DNA from: Symsagittifera roscoffensis
Lineage: Eukaryota > Xenacoelomorpha > Acoela > Convolutidae
Direction of reading: 5' to 3'
Length of the DNA stretch: 64,000 nt
Assembly (NCBI RefSeq): GCF_963678635.1
Contig: NW_026971149.1
Location: forward strand, 248,001 to 312,000
Shown: piece by piece, positions 1 through 10,400 of the stretch
How the letters are laid out: every line of letters starts with the position of its first letter
How positions within the stretch are numbered: position 1 is the first letter of the stretch
Notes under the pieces: generated by a model
Told to the model about the DNA's origin: nothing
The model's input: only the letters and a program-made list of their open reading frames with translations
Databases searched by the model: none
Program-made: the position numbers and the translations under genes

Positions 1-69
1 CAGTTTTCCCGGATCCTGAAGGTCCCACTATCGCCATAAAAATTCTTGTCGAAGTATCAATCACTTTAT

Positions 70-354
70 TCATATTCTTGGGTTTGGTAGTACGTAACCA
101 ACCAAGCCTGATAAAATTGAGAACCAAACTGACGTTTCTTCGCAACTTAATTTAGTGAAAGAAAGTTTGAGAATGCAGAAAGTTAGCAAAATTAGAATTA
201 CTACCATTTGCGCAACAAAAAGTACTTCAGACCTTGGCAAAGTTACATTGTTACAAAACTTCCATGATTTTTTTTCACTGTTTGTCTCGTTATAAACAAA
301 CTCTGTTACTATTGTTCCGTCAGGTTCATCTACTGCTGTTGTTGCTTCTGACAT
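70..354 (-). CDS. Small membrane protein ORF beside a Polinton-like integrase
   Basis: A 94-residue ORF. The N-terminal half is polar and carries two possible N-glycosylation sites (NET, NVT). A strong hydrophobic stretch at about residues 45-65 looks like one membrane helix, and a weaker hydrophobic segment ends in the C-terminal motif LPNPRI. It starts 30 bases after the stop of the integrase ORF on the same strand, so both probably belong to one mobile element. I recall similar short one-helix proteins next to integrases in invertebrate self-synthesising DNA transposons, but I cannot verify this by search. Function unknown. Confidence 0.4.
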   Translation of the reverse strand: MSEATTAVDEPDGTIVTEFVYNETNSEKKSWKFCNNVTLPRSEVLFVAQMVVILILLTFCILKLSFTKLSCEETSVWFSILSGLVGYVLPNPRI

Positions 355-383
355 TTGAGAAACTATTTATTCTACAGACTGCG

Positions 384-1072
384 TTAGACTTTTTCTCTCT
401 TTGAATGAAGCTTGTAAAAAATTGAATTAGTTTTGAGAACAGTATAAAATTTCATAACGTGTGAAATCTCTATCACATAATCACCAACATAAAGCTTTGG
501 ACGTCGAACTAATTTCAAAGACTGTTCTGCTCTTAATGAAATCAGGCGAGGAACATCTTTTTTAGTTACTTTATTTGGTGCAAGATTTGTGACACGATTT
601 GTTCTCGAAATAATTGCATTGACAAAATCTTGCAATTTGTCAATGTATGAATAAGTCCATTTATCCTCCAAGTACTTATAAATAAGATTTTTCAAGGAAC
701 GGATATTTCTCTCAGCGAATGCGGACTTTTTCTCGCTCTCTGTGCTATATGTGTTTATGCTTTTCTTTTTACATAATGCTTCGAAGGACCCTTTAAACTC
801 TGTGCCCTTGTCCACCCATACTTTTTCCGGTTGTTTTGTCGTTATCATTAGTTTGAACGCTTCTGCTGTTGTAGTAGCATACTTTGATTTCAAGGGTTGC
901 ACTCTGAGATAGCGAGACATGCAGTCAACTGCAGCAAGCAGATACTTAACATCATGGTTGTACTGGGCAAGTTTATCAACAAAGGCCAGATCTAATGACC
1001 AGATTTCGTCGATATCGTAAACTATGACCTTGAGTCGCGGCGTTTTTCGGATCACAGTTCGATATTTTGTGT
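384..1072 (-). CDS. Polinton/Maverick-like retroviral-type integrase, partial
   Basis: DDE integrase core that would join element DNA to the host chromosome. Visible motifs, counted from base 1055: IWSLDLAF with the first catalytic Asp (about residue 22), KVWVDKGTEF with the second Asp (82), and SAFAERN with the Glu (115). A following SRTNRVTNLAPNKV and the VGDYV segment suit the C-terminal DNA-binding part of this family. The reading frame is still open at the 1072 edge, so the N-terminal zinc-binding region is lost in the assembly gap. The C-terminal end after YVGDYV looks frame-shifted compared with what the family usually has. This is a fragment of a giant DNA transposon or a relative; no polymerase B, packaging ATPase or capsid gene is in view. 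Confidence 0.72.
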
Positions 1073-1272
1073 NNNNNNNNNNNNNNNNNNNNNNNNNNNN
1101 NNNNNNNNNNNNNNNNNNNNNNNNNNNNNNNNNNNNNNNNNNNNNNNNNNNNNNNNNNNNNNNNNNNNNNNNNNNNNNNNNNNNNNNNNNNNNNNNNNNN
1201 NNNNNNNNNNNNNNNNNNNNNNNNNNNNNNNNNNNNNNNNNNNNNNNNNNNNNNNNNNNNNNNNNNNNNNNN
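1073..1272. other. Assembly gap (200 N)
   Basis: A run of exactly 200 N, probably a scaffold gap of nominal size. It separates the integrase fragment from the transporter-gene side, so the two sides need not be truly adjacent. Confidence 0.99.
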
Positions 1273-2642
1273 TCTAAGCTATTAAGGTCTTGTTCGAGAC
1301 TTATGGTCGCACCAGATGAGTTAGGACTGGAGTGTATAACTCATAGAGTAATTTCGGATAGGGTACACCGTCTGCTCGTCACGCTATCTTATTTTCGGCC
1401 GGATAGATTCGTGCAACTTCTTAGTCTAATACCGATCCTAATCTTACTCTATACTATCTAGTCTCAGGTTGTTTAACTAGTCCTCTGCTAGGCTCAATAG
1501 ATCTAGGGTATACTGGTTTATTGCGGCTGCTGAAGTGCTCGGGAGAGTCCAACTAATTTCTAAGTTAAATTCAAATCTCTCTGGTGCTGAAATTACAAGT
1601 AACTTCAGCACTTTACAAATAAGTGGGTTGTTAGTTAGATGGATCATGATTGGTTAATATTAATTACTTTACATCTGGTAAAATATCTAATCTATCCAAT
1701 CATAAAATGTAGTTTAGATCAGGTTCCAACAGTTTCCGAGATTCGATACCACTTTGACGGTTAACTACTTTTGCGCCTATTTGCGAAAAACCTTTAATAA
1801 ATCACAAAACCTTTATAAAGAAAGTCAGAACCACTTATTTGTGATATGAGAGTACAATTTTTGCTTTAATGAATTGTGCGACAAACCTAACGCGTCAAAA
1901 AATTTCAGTTTGTTCCGAGGAGTTTGCACGTTTTAAGGCATGTTTTTGGTTTCACTTGTGTGTTTTACCATGAATTGGCGGAGAATTCGGTCAAAAAAAC
2001 TGACAGAAAGTTTTAGTAAGCAACAAGCACTACCGGTATGGTTTTTTCACAAGCCTAACAAAAAGCTTCGAATCTACAAAAAATGATTCATTTTCACTTC
2101 TTGTTGGCTTTTGGAAGAAGAAAACCGGTGGAAAAGTGGAAGAAGTGAATTGAGTGAAATGAGACGCAGTTGATCAGTTATGGCCAGTTCAGTGTAGCTT
2201 AAACAAATCAGTTGAGATTGAAAAAGAAAACAAGAGAGAGACCGAGGGGGAAGGGGGGAGGGTGCGGGTGGGGGAGGGGAAGGGGGATGTCGCTATGTCC
2301 TTCAAGATTGAGTAGTTAACAAATTATGAATTCAGATATGGAGCCAGGGGCGATTTACGTGCGCCAGTTTGCTTTCATTTAGCCCCACACAACTCATAAT
2401 CTCCAGAGAGGAAATGAAATGGTCGGTGGAAGCAAAAATCAATTTGAAAAGGAACACAAGTTCAGTAATTAAATTAAGAGATCTCCGATTCCCATGTACC
2501 AAAAGTTCACATGTATCGTTACGGTAAAATCAAAAGCAGTAAATGTCATTCCTTCGATAGTGAATCAAGCGAAGACAAAGCTTTGAGTTTTTGTCAACTT
2601 TTGGAATCTCAAATTGAGTAACAAAAGCAAAATAAAATAAAA
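1273..2642. other. No gene seen; contains a G-rich purine tract
   Basis: I see no convincing exon here on either strand. The upstream transporter exons are not recognisable in it. At about 2218-2288 there is a nearly pure purine tract with many G runs (for example GGGGGAAGGGGGGAGGG), which could form triplex or G-quadruplex DNA. The rest is plain AT-rich sequence, presumably intron of the transporter gene. Confidence 0.5.
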
Positions 2643-3183
2643 ACAAGACTGCTCGTATCAGGTCTAAGCACTGAATGTTCCGACTGTTTTTTAAGGTTTA
2701 TGGAGCAGCAATAACATAAAAAAGTTAATGTAATAAAATAAAATGAGAAAAAAAATTCTAAAATTTGATTTTTTTTGTGAAATCATCCCCCCACACGCCA
2801 TATAGAGTACAAAAGAATAGATTTCGCTCATTGTAACAAATCAATCATGTTAAACAAGCTTCTTTGAACCAATTTGGAACGATTTCTAAGACGGATTAAA
2901 TCTCCGCTTACGCGTTAATAGCGCGAATTATATCGCACGTTAATTGTCCCAAATTGGTCAAAATGGCCAAAATGGCAATCTTTAAACCCTCATAACTTTA
3001 CGAAAATTGATCTCAGGTAAAATATCTTTTCAAATTTGAGCTCAGGATAAAAATACCTTTTGAATGATATTAAAAAAATTCCGTCAGAAATGGCTAGTTA
3101 AAAAGTCGAAATTTGTCTGAAGAAAAAAAACCCACCCTGAGCACAAATATTCCGTTACTTTCGTATCGAAAGTCGGAACAATA
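2643..3183 (-). mobile_element. Helentron-like non-autonomous element (HINE-type), copy A
   Basis: One of three related copies (see 30027-30570 and 49085-49551). Subterminal inverted repeats TGTTCCGACT (2676-2685) and AGTCGGAACA (3171-3180) bound a non-coding body of about 500 bases. Read on the - strand the element begins TTATTGTTCCGACTTTCG, and ends with the second inverted repeat, a weakly paired hairpin region and a GAGCAGTCTTG tail. Subterminal inverted repeats plus a 3' hairpin and no obvious target duplication is the layout of Helentron-derived elements. It sits in the presumed last intron upstream of the transporter exon. Confidence 0.6.
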
Positions 3184-3227
3184 AACAAAGAAAGAAAAAG
3201 AAAGAAAAAGAAAAAAAAAAGAAAAAA
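3181..3227 (+). repeat. AAAG-rich purine microsatellite
   Basis: Irregular AAAG/AAAAG repeats directly after the Helentron-like copy and just upstream of the splice acceptor at 3260-3261. Confidence 0.8.
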
Positions 3228-3261
3228 GTCTTGGAATGAATGCTAACATAAAGTATTTTAG

Positions 3262-3541
3262 GCTTTGCAATCTACTTTGGATATGGCATGTGGTCCAGTA
3301 CCCAGGCAGCCCCCGGGGACAGGGAGAGGGGGGAGGAGATCAGGAGCAAACTGAGGGCAGGGGGCAACACTAACAGCAACAAGCCCAATGAGGGGGGAGG
3401 AGTGAATGGGGTTCAGTCTAAGGGGGCATATAGTAATCTGCAAAACGATAATAGTAACCAAAATGAAACACAAGGAGCCATCCACCCGAACAACCCACAG
3501 CAACAACAACAACAACAACAACAACAACAGCAGCAATATAG
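3262..3541 (+). CDS. Cationic amino-acid transporter (SLC7/CAT family), penultimate coding exon
   Basis: Internal coding exon of a membrane transporter that carries basic amino acids across the plasma membrane. It opens after a TTTTAG acceptor with GC completing a Gly codon, then FAIYFGYGMWSS, which matches the last transmembrane helix of CAT proteins (IGFLIYFGYG followed by a Trp and Ser). After this the protein is a cytosolic tail: charged (GDRERGEEIRSKLRAGG), then Asn/Gly-rich, then about 13 Gln encoded mainly by CAA repeats. The donor is AG|GTAACA with phase 2, and joining to the exon at 4149 gives an open frame. Upstream exons are not in this window's readable sequence. The tail is much longer and more Gln/Asn-rich than in familiar CATs. 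The family call rests on one helix only. Confidence 0.72.
3498..3537 (+). repeat. CAA/CAG repeat coding for polyglutamine
   Basis: About 13 consecutive Gln codons, mostly CAA, inside the transporter exon, ending at the splice donor. Likely length-variable between individuals. Confidence 0.9.
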
Positions 3542-4148
3542 GTAACAAATTGCGCAACTGCCGATAATTTTCGATTCTTTAAACAAAAAAAATTATATGC
3601 AATTAACCGACAAACAGTGTTTTTAGTTGAAATTTTTGTTCCTACCATTGAAAATGGTTAGGAACTTTGAATTTGAGTGCGTTTTAGTTTTTGCTTTTTA
3701 TTTTTTCCACGTAAAATCAGCTACGACAAAAAAAATTGGGTTGGGTGGAGTCATATATAAAACTGAATCATTTTTTAGTCATGATTCGAACATTTAAAAA
3801 AATTTCAAACAATTGTCCCAGTATCGAGAAAAGCTGGTTTGAAGTTTTTGAGATTTAGTCTAATTTCGAGCACTTGGTTTTCCTAAACAGAAAAACTTAT
3901 TTGAGACTTATTTTAGTGCTTCCTTTGCCAGCCAAAAAAGTTCCTTAAATAAATAAAATTGTGCAAACAAAACTTGAAAAGATTTTAATAAAAATTTTTC
4001 TTAACATTTGAAATGCCGGACCAGGTTGTTTGCATTTGATTGGCTAACTTACTTTGGGCCGTTCAGTTCATGACCCTTGCTGTTTTTCCTATTTTTAGTC
4101 AATATAATTTTTATCTTGTTAATTTTTTGTTTTTGTTCTGTTTTCCAG

Positions 4149-4305
4149 TTATAATCAGCAGTCTCAAGGAGAGAGAGGTGGAGGGGGAGGGAATTATTAT
4201 GGTGGGGGCAGTGACATGTCCCAGCAGCAAGGGTACAATCAGCACACCAACTACCAGAACCAGAACAGACAAGAGAGACCGAACAACTACCAGGGGATGT
4301 ACTGA
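4149..4305 (+). CDS. Cationic amino-acid transporter (SLC7/CAT family), last coding exon
   Basis: Starts after a TTTTCCAG acceptor. The first T completes the AG left by the previous exon (Ser), and 52 codons follow to a TGA stop at 4303-4305. The product is a low-complexity tail rich in Gln, Asn, Gly and Tyr (for example GGGGGNYYGGGSDMSQQQ and NYQNQNRQERPNNYQGMY), resembling prion-like or phase-separating segments rather than a folded domain. The precise phase match across a 607-base intron supports this as the true gene end. The 3' UTR follows, with a poly(A) signal at 4451-4456. Confidence 0.7.
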
Positions 4306-4450
4306 ACAACAGCACCAGAAGAATGTTCTAGAAGAACTAGAATAACAGCGGAGAAATAGTAGTAATCATGTCTGTGCATTCTTTCTATTTTAAATGTCAG
4401 ATGCTTTCTACAACAGTGAATATCTTTTTTAAACCTATAAAAAAGGGGAA

Positions 4451-4456
4451 AATAAA
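4451..4456 (+). promoter_or_regulatory. Poly(A) signal AATAAA of the transporter gene
   Basis: Canonical AATAAA about 145 bases after the stop codon at 4303-4305, in an AT-rich 3' UTR. No other gene signal lies between. Confidence 0.6.
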
Positions 4457-5379
4457 AATTATACAAATTTGAAATTTGAGATAAATACTGACTTTGAAGT
4501 GCTAATTTTGTATGTGTAAGTGTTGTTGTGTTTTTCTTAATCCAAAACCCTCTTATGGAGAAAATCTATACAGCAGTATCAAAATATTGTTTCGCATTTT
4601 TGTTATTGAAGAAATACTTTGTCTATATTTTAATTGTACTGATTATTCTATTTATGGATTCTCAATGCGTTACGTTTAATTAGTGTAAAAATAATTAGGA
4701 ATGCATACTCAGAATTGTAATCCAGTTTCTGTCTTGTAAATGATCAACTTCGACACAATTTAAGCTTTTAAAGACAAACTTCTGCCGAATTCTTTTTCTG
4801 TAAATGCATAAGAAGAATGTCCAGTTTGCAGGGGTGGTCCCATATCCTGGGCAAGATAATCTATCACAAATTGGTCCTGTTTCACTCTCAGTCGTTTATT
4901 GTGTGAGACAAGTCTCTTGCGCCACGGTCTTTTTGGGAGCTGTTAAGAAGAATATGAAGAAGATGAAGATGAGGAAGAAGAAGATGATGAAGAAGAAGAT
5001 GAAGATGAAGATGATGAGGATGAAAGAAGAAAAGTTAATTGAGGAATTTAAAAAGCCAGACAGCAATTACATTCTGAAAAGACTGTTGTCCAACATAGAT
5101 CTTGGATCAAGACATGAGGTTCAATACACGTCTTCATTTTATCTAGGTACACAGCCCCAGATAGACCAAGATGAGATCTTCCACCCCAGCATTTAATTCA
5201 TATTAAATTTGCTAAGCGCTGCATTTAAAATGCTTGATTCTGATTGGCTCAACCAAGACCAAGTTAAGTTAATCCCCCAAACGGCTTTTTTTTGGGGGGG
5301 GGGGGGCGAGGATGTTAACTTGGCCCCAGGTGTATTTTTTCAATTTCTTAAAATTATGACTTTAATTTCCAAATAACAC
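4457..5379. other. Intergenic; GAN-rich low-complexity stretch at 4945-5030
   Basis: Sequence downstream of the transporter gene. A GAA/GAT/ATG-rich stretch (about 4945-5030) opens a 130-codon frame that is Lys/Met-rich in one phase and Asp/Glu-rich in another. I see no splice structure or homology, so I do not call a gene. A run of G at about 5296-5307 precedes the retrotransposon insertion. Confidence 0.5.
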
Positions 5380-6829
5380 TGTAGATTCTTTTCCGGGTAG
5401 TCTTCTACTCTAAGCACGCTTTCACTCTACTTAACGCCCGCAGAGTTTCTCCCCTTCATACCGTGTAATTCAAGACACGATATGATCCACAATCCCGAAA
5501 GGGTTATGTTGGTGGTCAGACTAAATCGGCCGATCAAAGTGTTACGCAACTTCCCTCTTAATTTAGGCTCTTTTGGCTCTCCTCTTACGCTTCTAGCTAG
5601 TTCAGCAAATCGTGGGCACAATAAGTAAATTGTCAATCGCAATGGAAATAAAGCAATTTTTAGTGCCCTGAATGAGCTAACTACTATATAGCAACTTCTA
5701 TATTGAAGCCCGCGTCCCGTTCCGTTCAATTGCTCGTCAGTTTTCGGTTGACTCGATTCAAAACTCGCCTATTCTAGCTCGTGAAAAACTCGTTCACACG
5801 AATAGTTCAACCCGGTACTAAACTCGAGTTCCAGCGCAAATACGCTGGGAAATACGCCACTTTCCGGTGTTATTTTTGAGGCTTTCCATGCAATTTGGTA
5901 CTAAGAGCCCAAAATTCAATTTGAGGTCACCCCGGGTTTAACTGAAGTCAAATTTCCATATTTGTGTTCAGAATCCCATGGGGGTCCTAACTACCAAGTT
6001 TCATCCATATCCAGTTAATACTTCCCAAGTTATCCTATTTCTAAGGTCCAGTATCACTTTTCCCGGGGAAAAGCTAATAACACCGGAAGGAGTCGCCAGA
6101 GGGGTTTCAATCACCAGGGGTCTTTTTTTGGCGGTGAGTTTTAGTATCTGATGCCGCCATAAAATCGATATGCCCTTGCTCATTTTTTTGCGTAAATTGC
6201 CTACTTCCGCTTTAAGGGGTGGTTTTCCAAAGTGCTAATAACTTCCGATCTAACCGCCGCATTTGGTTCAAATTATAACACAAGATGTATTTTGTCACTA
6301 CTTATGCTATCCCAACGTTTTGACTTCCTGCGTTCAGTGGGGTCGGAGAAACGACTCCCGGAAGTCGGGGTGCGGTCTTTTTGCTTAGGGCAAAAAACGG
6401 GAAGTAGGGGTCCGAGGGGTCTGATTTTCTGAACTAAAGCTTCCCTTAACTAGGTATATAACATATTATATTTTGGTTCCATTCCGATTGCTAGTTACAG
6501 CGTTCTGATAGGGCCATTTGAACTTCCAAGAACCGTTATCACATGAGGCCGGGAGATCCGAGGGTTATGGATCTTTGCATGCCCGGGTCAAATCATCTCT
6601 AATATCCGTCCTTTGAGTTTTATAAACCTAGCCGCTGTGGTTGCCATTTGGGGGGGGGTTTGCAAATCTTACTTCATCTGGGTTTTCTGCCATAAGAGGG
6701 ACTATATCTTCGAAGATTCAACTATTTCGAAATTTACCTTTTGTTAGCTCTACTGTTTAACTTATGGACAAATCAATCTTACGCTCAGGTTGTTATAACA
6801 TGTAAAACAGTAGAATCACCAATTATACA
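5380..6829 (-). repeat. Left (3') LTR, internally deleted
   Basis: Aligns to the right LTR at both ends, but about 1.1 kb of the right copy (roughly 11885-13000) is missing at about 5838, where the sequence jumps from AGTTCCAGCGCAA to GCTGGGAAATACGCC. Starts TGTAGATTC and ends AATTATACA. Scattered substitutions against the right LTR show this is not a fresh insertion. Confidence 0.85.
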
Positions 6830-6843
6830 GTCTTCCCTTCCAG
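6830..6843 (-). other. Polypurine tract of the LTR element
   Basis: On the - strand GGAAGGGAAGAC lies directly before the 3' LTR, the expected place for the plus-strand primer of reverse transcription. Confidence 0.65.
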
Positions 6844-7413
6844 CCTATTATTCTCCCGAATAATGCTAAAACAAAGCTTTTTTTACCGTCTCTCTACCAA
6901 GGTGTATGGCTTAATCTAACACCTCAACTCGACTCTTTCTCTAATATGTAATCCCTGTTTTAACACCAATTTTTTTTTGCTTAACTAGGTTTTCACTTTT
7001 CCTGCTATAATACACTGCCTTGTTTTACTTTTCAGTTTTCCACACAACTTATATGCACCATCAATTACGTGTTCCGACGCAGCGAACCGCGGGCTTCAGT
7101 TTCCGTAGACTCTTACATAATCAACTTATCTATATTAGCACCAAGGGTTGTTTCCTTGAGTGAAGCAACTAAGAGTCTAATAAAGATTTTTAAGGCGTCG
7201 TGAAATGCCTCCACCATTCTATCGAAACAGTAAAATGTTCTACCAAAAATTTCACCCATTTTCTATCTGTCCTACTGATGGAGATAATTCTAAAGCAAAC
7301 AAAAATATCGCGGATGAGATTAGTAAGGTAGAGAGGAAGAACGAGTTTTCAGTTTTACTCACTGCAATCCGACAACTTCACACTTCCGATCTCTCACCTC
7401 AAGTCTTCTACTG
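6844..7413. other. Non-coding internal region of the LTR element
   Basis: Between the polypurine tract and the end of the decayed ORF array. I see no long frame or homology. A 79-codon + strand frame at 7205-7444 has nothing recognisable. Confidence 0.5.
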
Positions 7414-10400
7414 TCATTTCCATCTGTCCACGAGGTGCCTGTAGTCCTGCTGCGGCACCGTCCTGTCACCTCCTCTGTCTTCATCCGTCACCTGATCGTC
7501 AGGTGGTCGCCAGCACTGCTTGGGGACCTCGCATTCAGATTTAACCCAGCCCCGGTCAACTTCATCTTCGCCGAACGACTCCACACATTTCCATCGATCA
7601 ATTAAATTGTGGAAGTAGGCGGCCTTAGCATCTCCAGGTCCCACTTCCCTTCCATTGTCAAGCCCCTTTTGTTCTTCGTGTGTTCGACATCGCTTGAAAG
7701 ACCTGAAGGAACCTTCTGATCTGCTACTCACTTGCAGATTTTGACGTTGGTCCCATACTTTCGTAGACAAACTGTGTTCGCACGTCGTTTCCGTAATCTC
7801 TAGGCATGATTACACCCAAATAGTTGTTGTTTCGTTTGTGTTATCCTCACCTGGCCCTTGGACGGCTTCAGTCATCATCTGTCCTCCCGCAGCAGCATTG
7901 TCCCCACTACTCAGAAAACCATCTGCCGTCTCGTCCTCATCAAAACTCAACTCATCATCGTCAGATCCGTCGAAAGAGCCTTTTGTGTCTCTCATTTCCG
8001 CCCGGAGCAATCGTTACATCTCTTCTCTCCCGTCCACACATCGTGAATACGCTTCGTGGATCGTATCTGTGTGACAGCCAGTCTGTAATTGGGCGACTCA
8101 AAATTGGAAAGAAACGGGGAAATAATCCAATTCCACGCATTGACTCCTCCACTTCAATCATTTTTCCACTCGTAACCTCACCTATTACCACAACATTCTC
8201 TTCACTATGCTCATCGCTTCAGTCTCCCCAACTACTGCCCGAATTTTGCCTTTTGTGTCTCTCATTTCCGCCCGGAGCAATCGTTACATCTCTTCTCTCC
8301 CGTCCACACATCGTGAATACGCTTCGTGGATCGTATCTGTGTGACAGCCAGTCTGTAATTGGGCGACTCAAAATTGGAAAGAAACGGGGAAATAATCCAA
8401 TTCCACGCATTGACTCCTCCACTTCAATCATTTTTCCACTCGTAACCTCACCTATTACCACAACATTCTCTTCACTATGCTCATCGACCAATTTCACATT
8501 GTATCCCATCTCCGTCGGGCAGGCGAGTTCCATTGAGTTTTCGTCGGGTTCGCAATTCTCCAGATCACCTTCTCTCAAAGGGCCATGACCCATTCCCTTC
8601 AACGCGTTTTCCCGACCGCTACTTTCGGAAACTTCGCTGCCGTCTCGCTCGGCAGCGTCATGAACTGTTCCCTTTTCGGCGGTTTGATTTTCGCGTGTCA
8701 CTGCCAGGTCACGCCCAGTCCTCTCTGTGCCAGAATCTGCACTCTCGGGCTAAGCCAGCGCCCACTTTGGCGGCTTTGCACTCTCCGCCTCACAAGAGTC
8801 TGTAGTCACAGCTGCATTGGCGCATACTCTGCCTGTTTCCATTCCATCTCTGACCCGAAATTGCTGTCTCCCAGGACATCTGAATCTAACCTCAATTGAA
8901 CTACTGCACTTCTTTCCAGTTTTCACAACTTAGTTCTTCATGTCGAAAACGAAATCCACGTTCCGTTCATACCAAACGAGTCCAAGTGTTAGATCAACAT
9001 CCAGTCCATCGATCACCAAGACATCGGTCCTTTGTGTGAAACTGTCCCAGCTGAAGCACGATCGACGCTTTGCCGACTACACCCAAATTGTCTCCTGTTT
9101 TTGTCTCGAGAAATTCCTCGGCCTGTCTCAGGGGCACCTCTGATCCAATCGACCGGTAGGTTTTGTAGCTTAACAGTGTCCATTCAAGGTTCGGATCCAG
9201 TTCCACTCTAGAAGCCCTGTTGTTGTTATAGCCATATGTGAAAGCTCTGATGGGCATTCAGTACATGTCATTTGTCTCCACGGGAGCCGATCCTCTCACT
9301 TCCTTCCTCGCATTCTCGGGGGCCACGACCCGTGACTCCTTCACCCGGCGTCCCACCATTGGCTTGTCATCTCCCTCTTGCCGATCTACTAACTGTGTCT
9401 GAGGCTCCTCTGCGAGTTCAATTTTCTGCGGCCTTGGGCACGACTCCCATTTGAATGAAACCGCCGAACTTGGGTCGGAACTCGTGAAAAATATCTTTGA
9501 CTTCTCATCATAGAAACTTCTTATAAACTCGTTCATCCATCGAGTACTCAGAACCATGTCCGTGTCCATCTCTTGGTTTTCCATGAGTACGGCTGGGAAT
9601 GTCCTCTTCAGTCTCCCCAACTAGATTTCCACCGAAATTAATCTCACCGCTTCGACATCTCGGACATAACCGTCACCTCTTCCAATCAATCTTCCGTTGA
9701 ACGGCAGTACAGCCGGTCGAGGCTGCAACGTCTGAAAAGCATCCAGTCGCATCAAGTGACCTGACGTGACGCCCTCTTTGCCAACTGGCTCGTTCAATAC
9801 GCCAAACCCTTCGTCTTTAACTTTGCTCCTTGCTCTTGGCACCTCGGGGTTTCTGCCCCCGTCAAGCACAACTTCGAAGTGATGTGTAACACCCTTCTAG
9901 GACGCTCGAGGAGCATCCCGTGTCGTCCTTCCTATTGTTTGAGGCTGAGCACCATGTCGACTTCTATCTCAGTAGCCGCCACCACAACGGTATCCAGTCG
10001 CTCGGTGAACGTCCCAATCTGCACATCCGCTTCTGCCTGGCCCAAAACAACAACGTCACTAACCTGATCATCCCAGCATTCGTGAATTTTCACGTTGAAC
10101 GCCTGAAGCTGAGGGGAAAATTCCATGATCATGAAAACACACACATTCATCATGTGGACTGCAGCAGTCTTTTCCAGCTCCATCCGAACTAGAAGCTTGT
10201 CCACAAACCCATCGATGAAGTGCTGCTTCGGACTAACTTCGGTGGGCCCTTCAGCCGCTTCCAGCAGCAATCTACTGCCCGATGAATCGTCGTTATCATC
10301 TCGTATCGAGTAAGTCGCCGTCGCTGAATCGGGTTCGACCGGCGTGGTGCATTCGTTGACCATACCCGATCTCGGCTTCTTCGATTCTTCCGCATTCCGC

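Noticed and set aside
1024..1461. ORF spanning the run of N
   Set aside because: Most of its codons are unknown bases; it exists only because N is not read as stop.
3258..3557. Antisense Leu-rich and Val-rich ORFs opposite the polyGln exon
   Set aside because: Their Leu and Val runs are shadows of the CAA repeat; the + strand exon has splice sites and homology.
4804..5196. 130-codon + strand ORF with a Lys/Met-rich middle
   Set aside because: Driven by GAA/GAT low complexity downstream of the transporter's poly(A) signal; no homology or splice signals.
6232..6432. Repeated ORF starting MLITSDLTA (also 13384, 16217, 20382, 28069)
   Set aside because: It lies within every LTR copy at the same place and changes length by frameshift; no coding conservation seen. 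It is LTR sequence.
7824..8588. 254-codon + strand ORF opposite the LTR element ORF
   Set aside because: Shadow of the - strand frame; its internal repeat is simply the 270-bp duplication.
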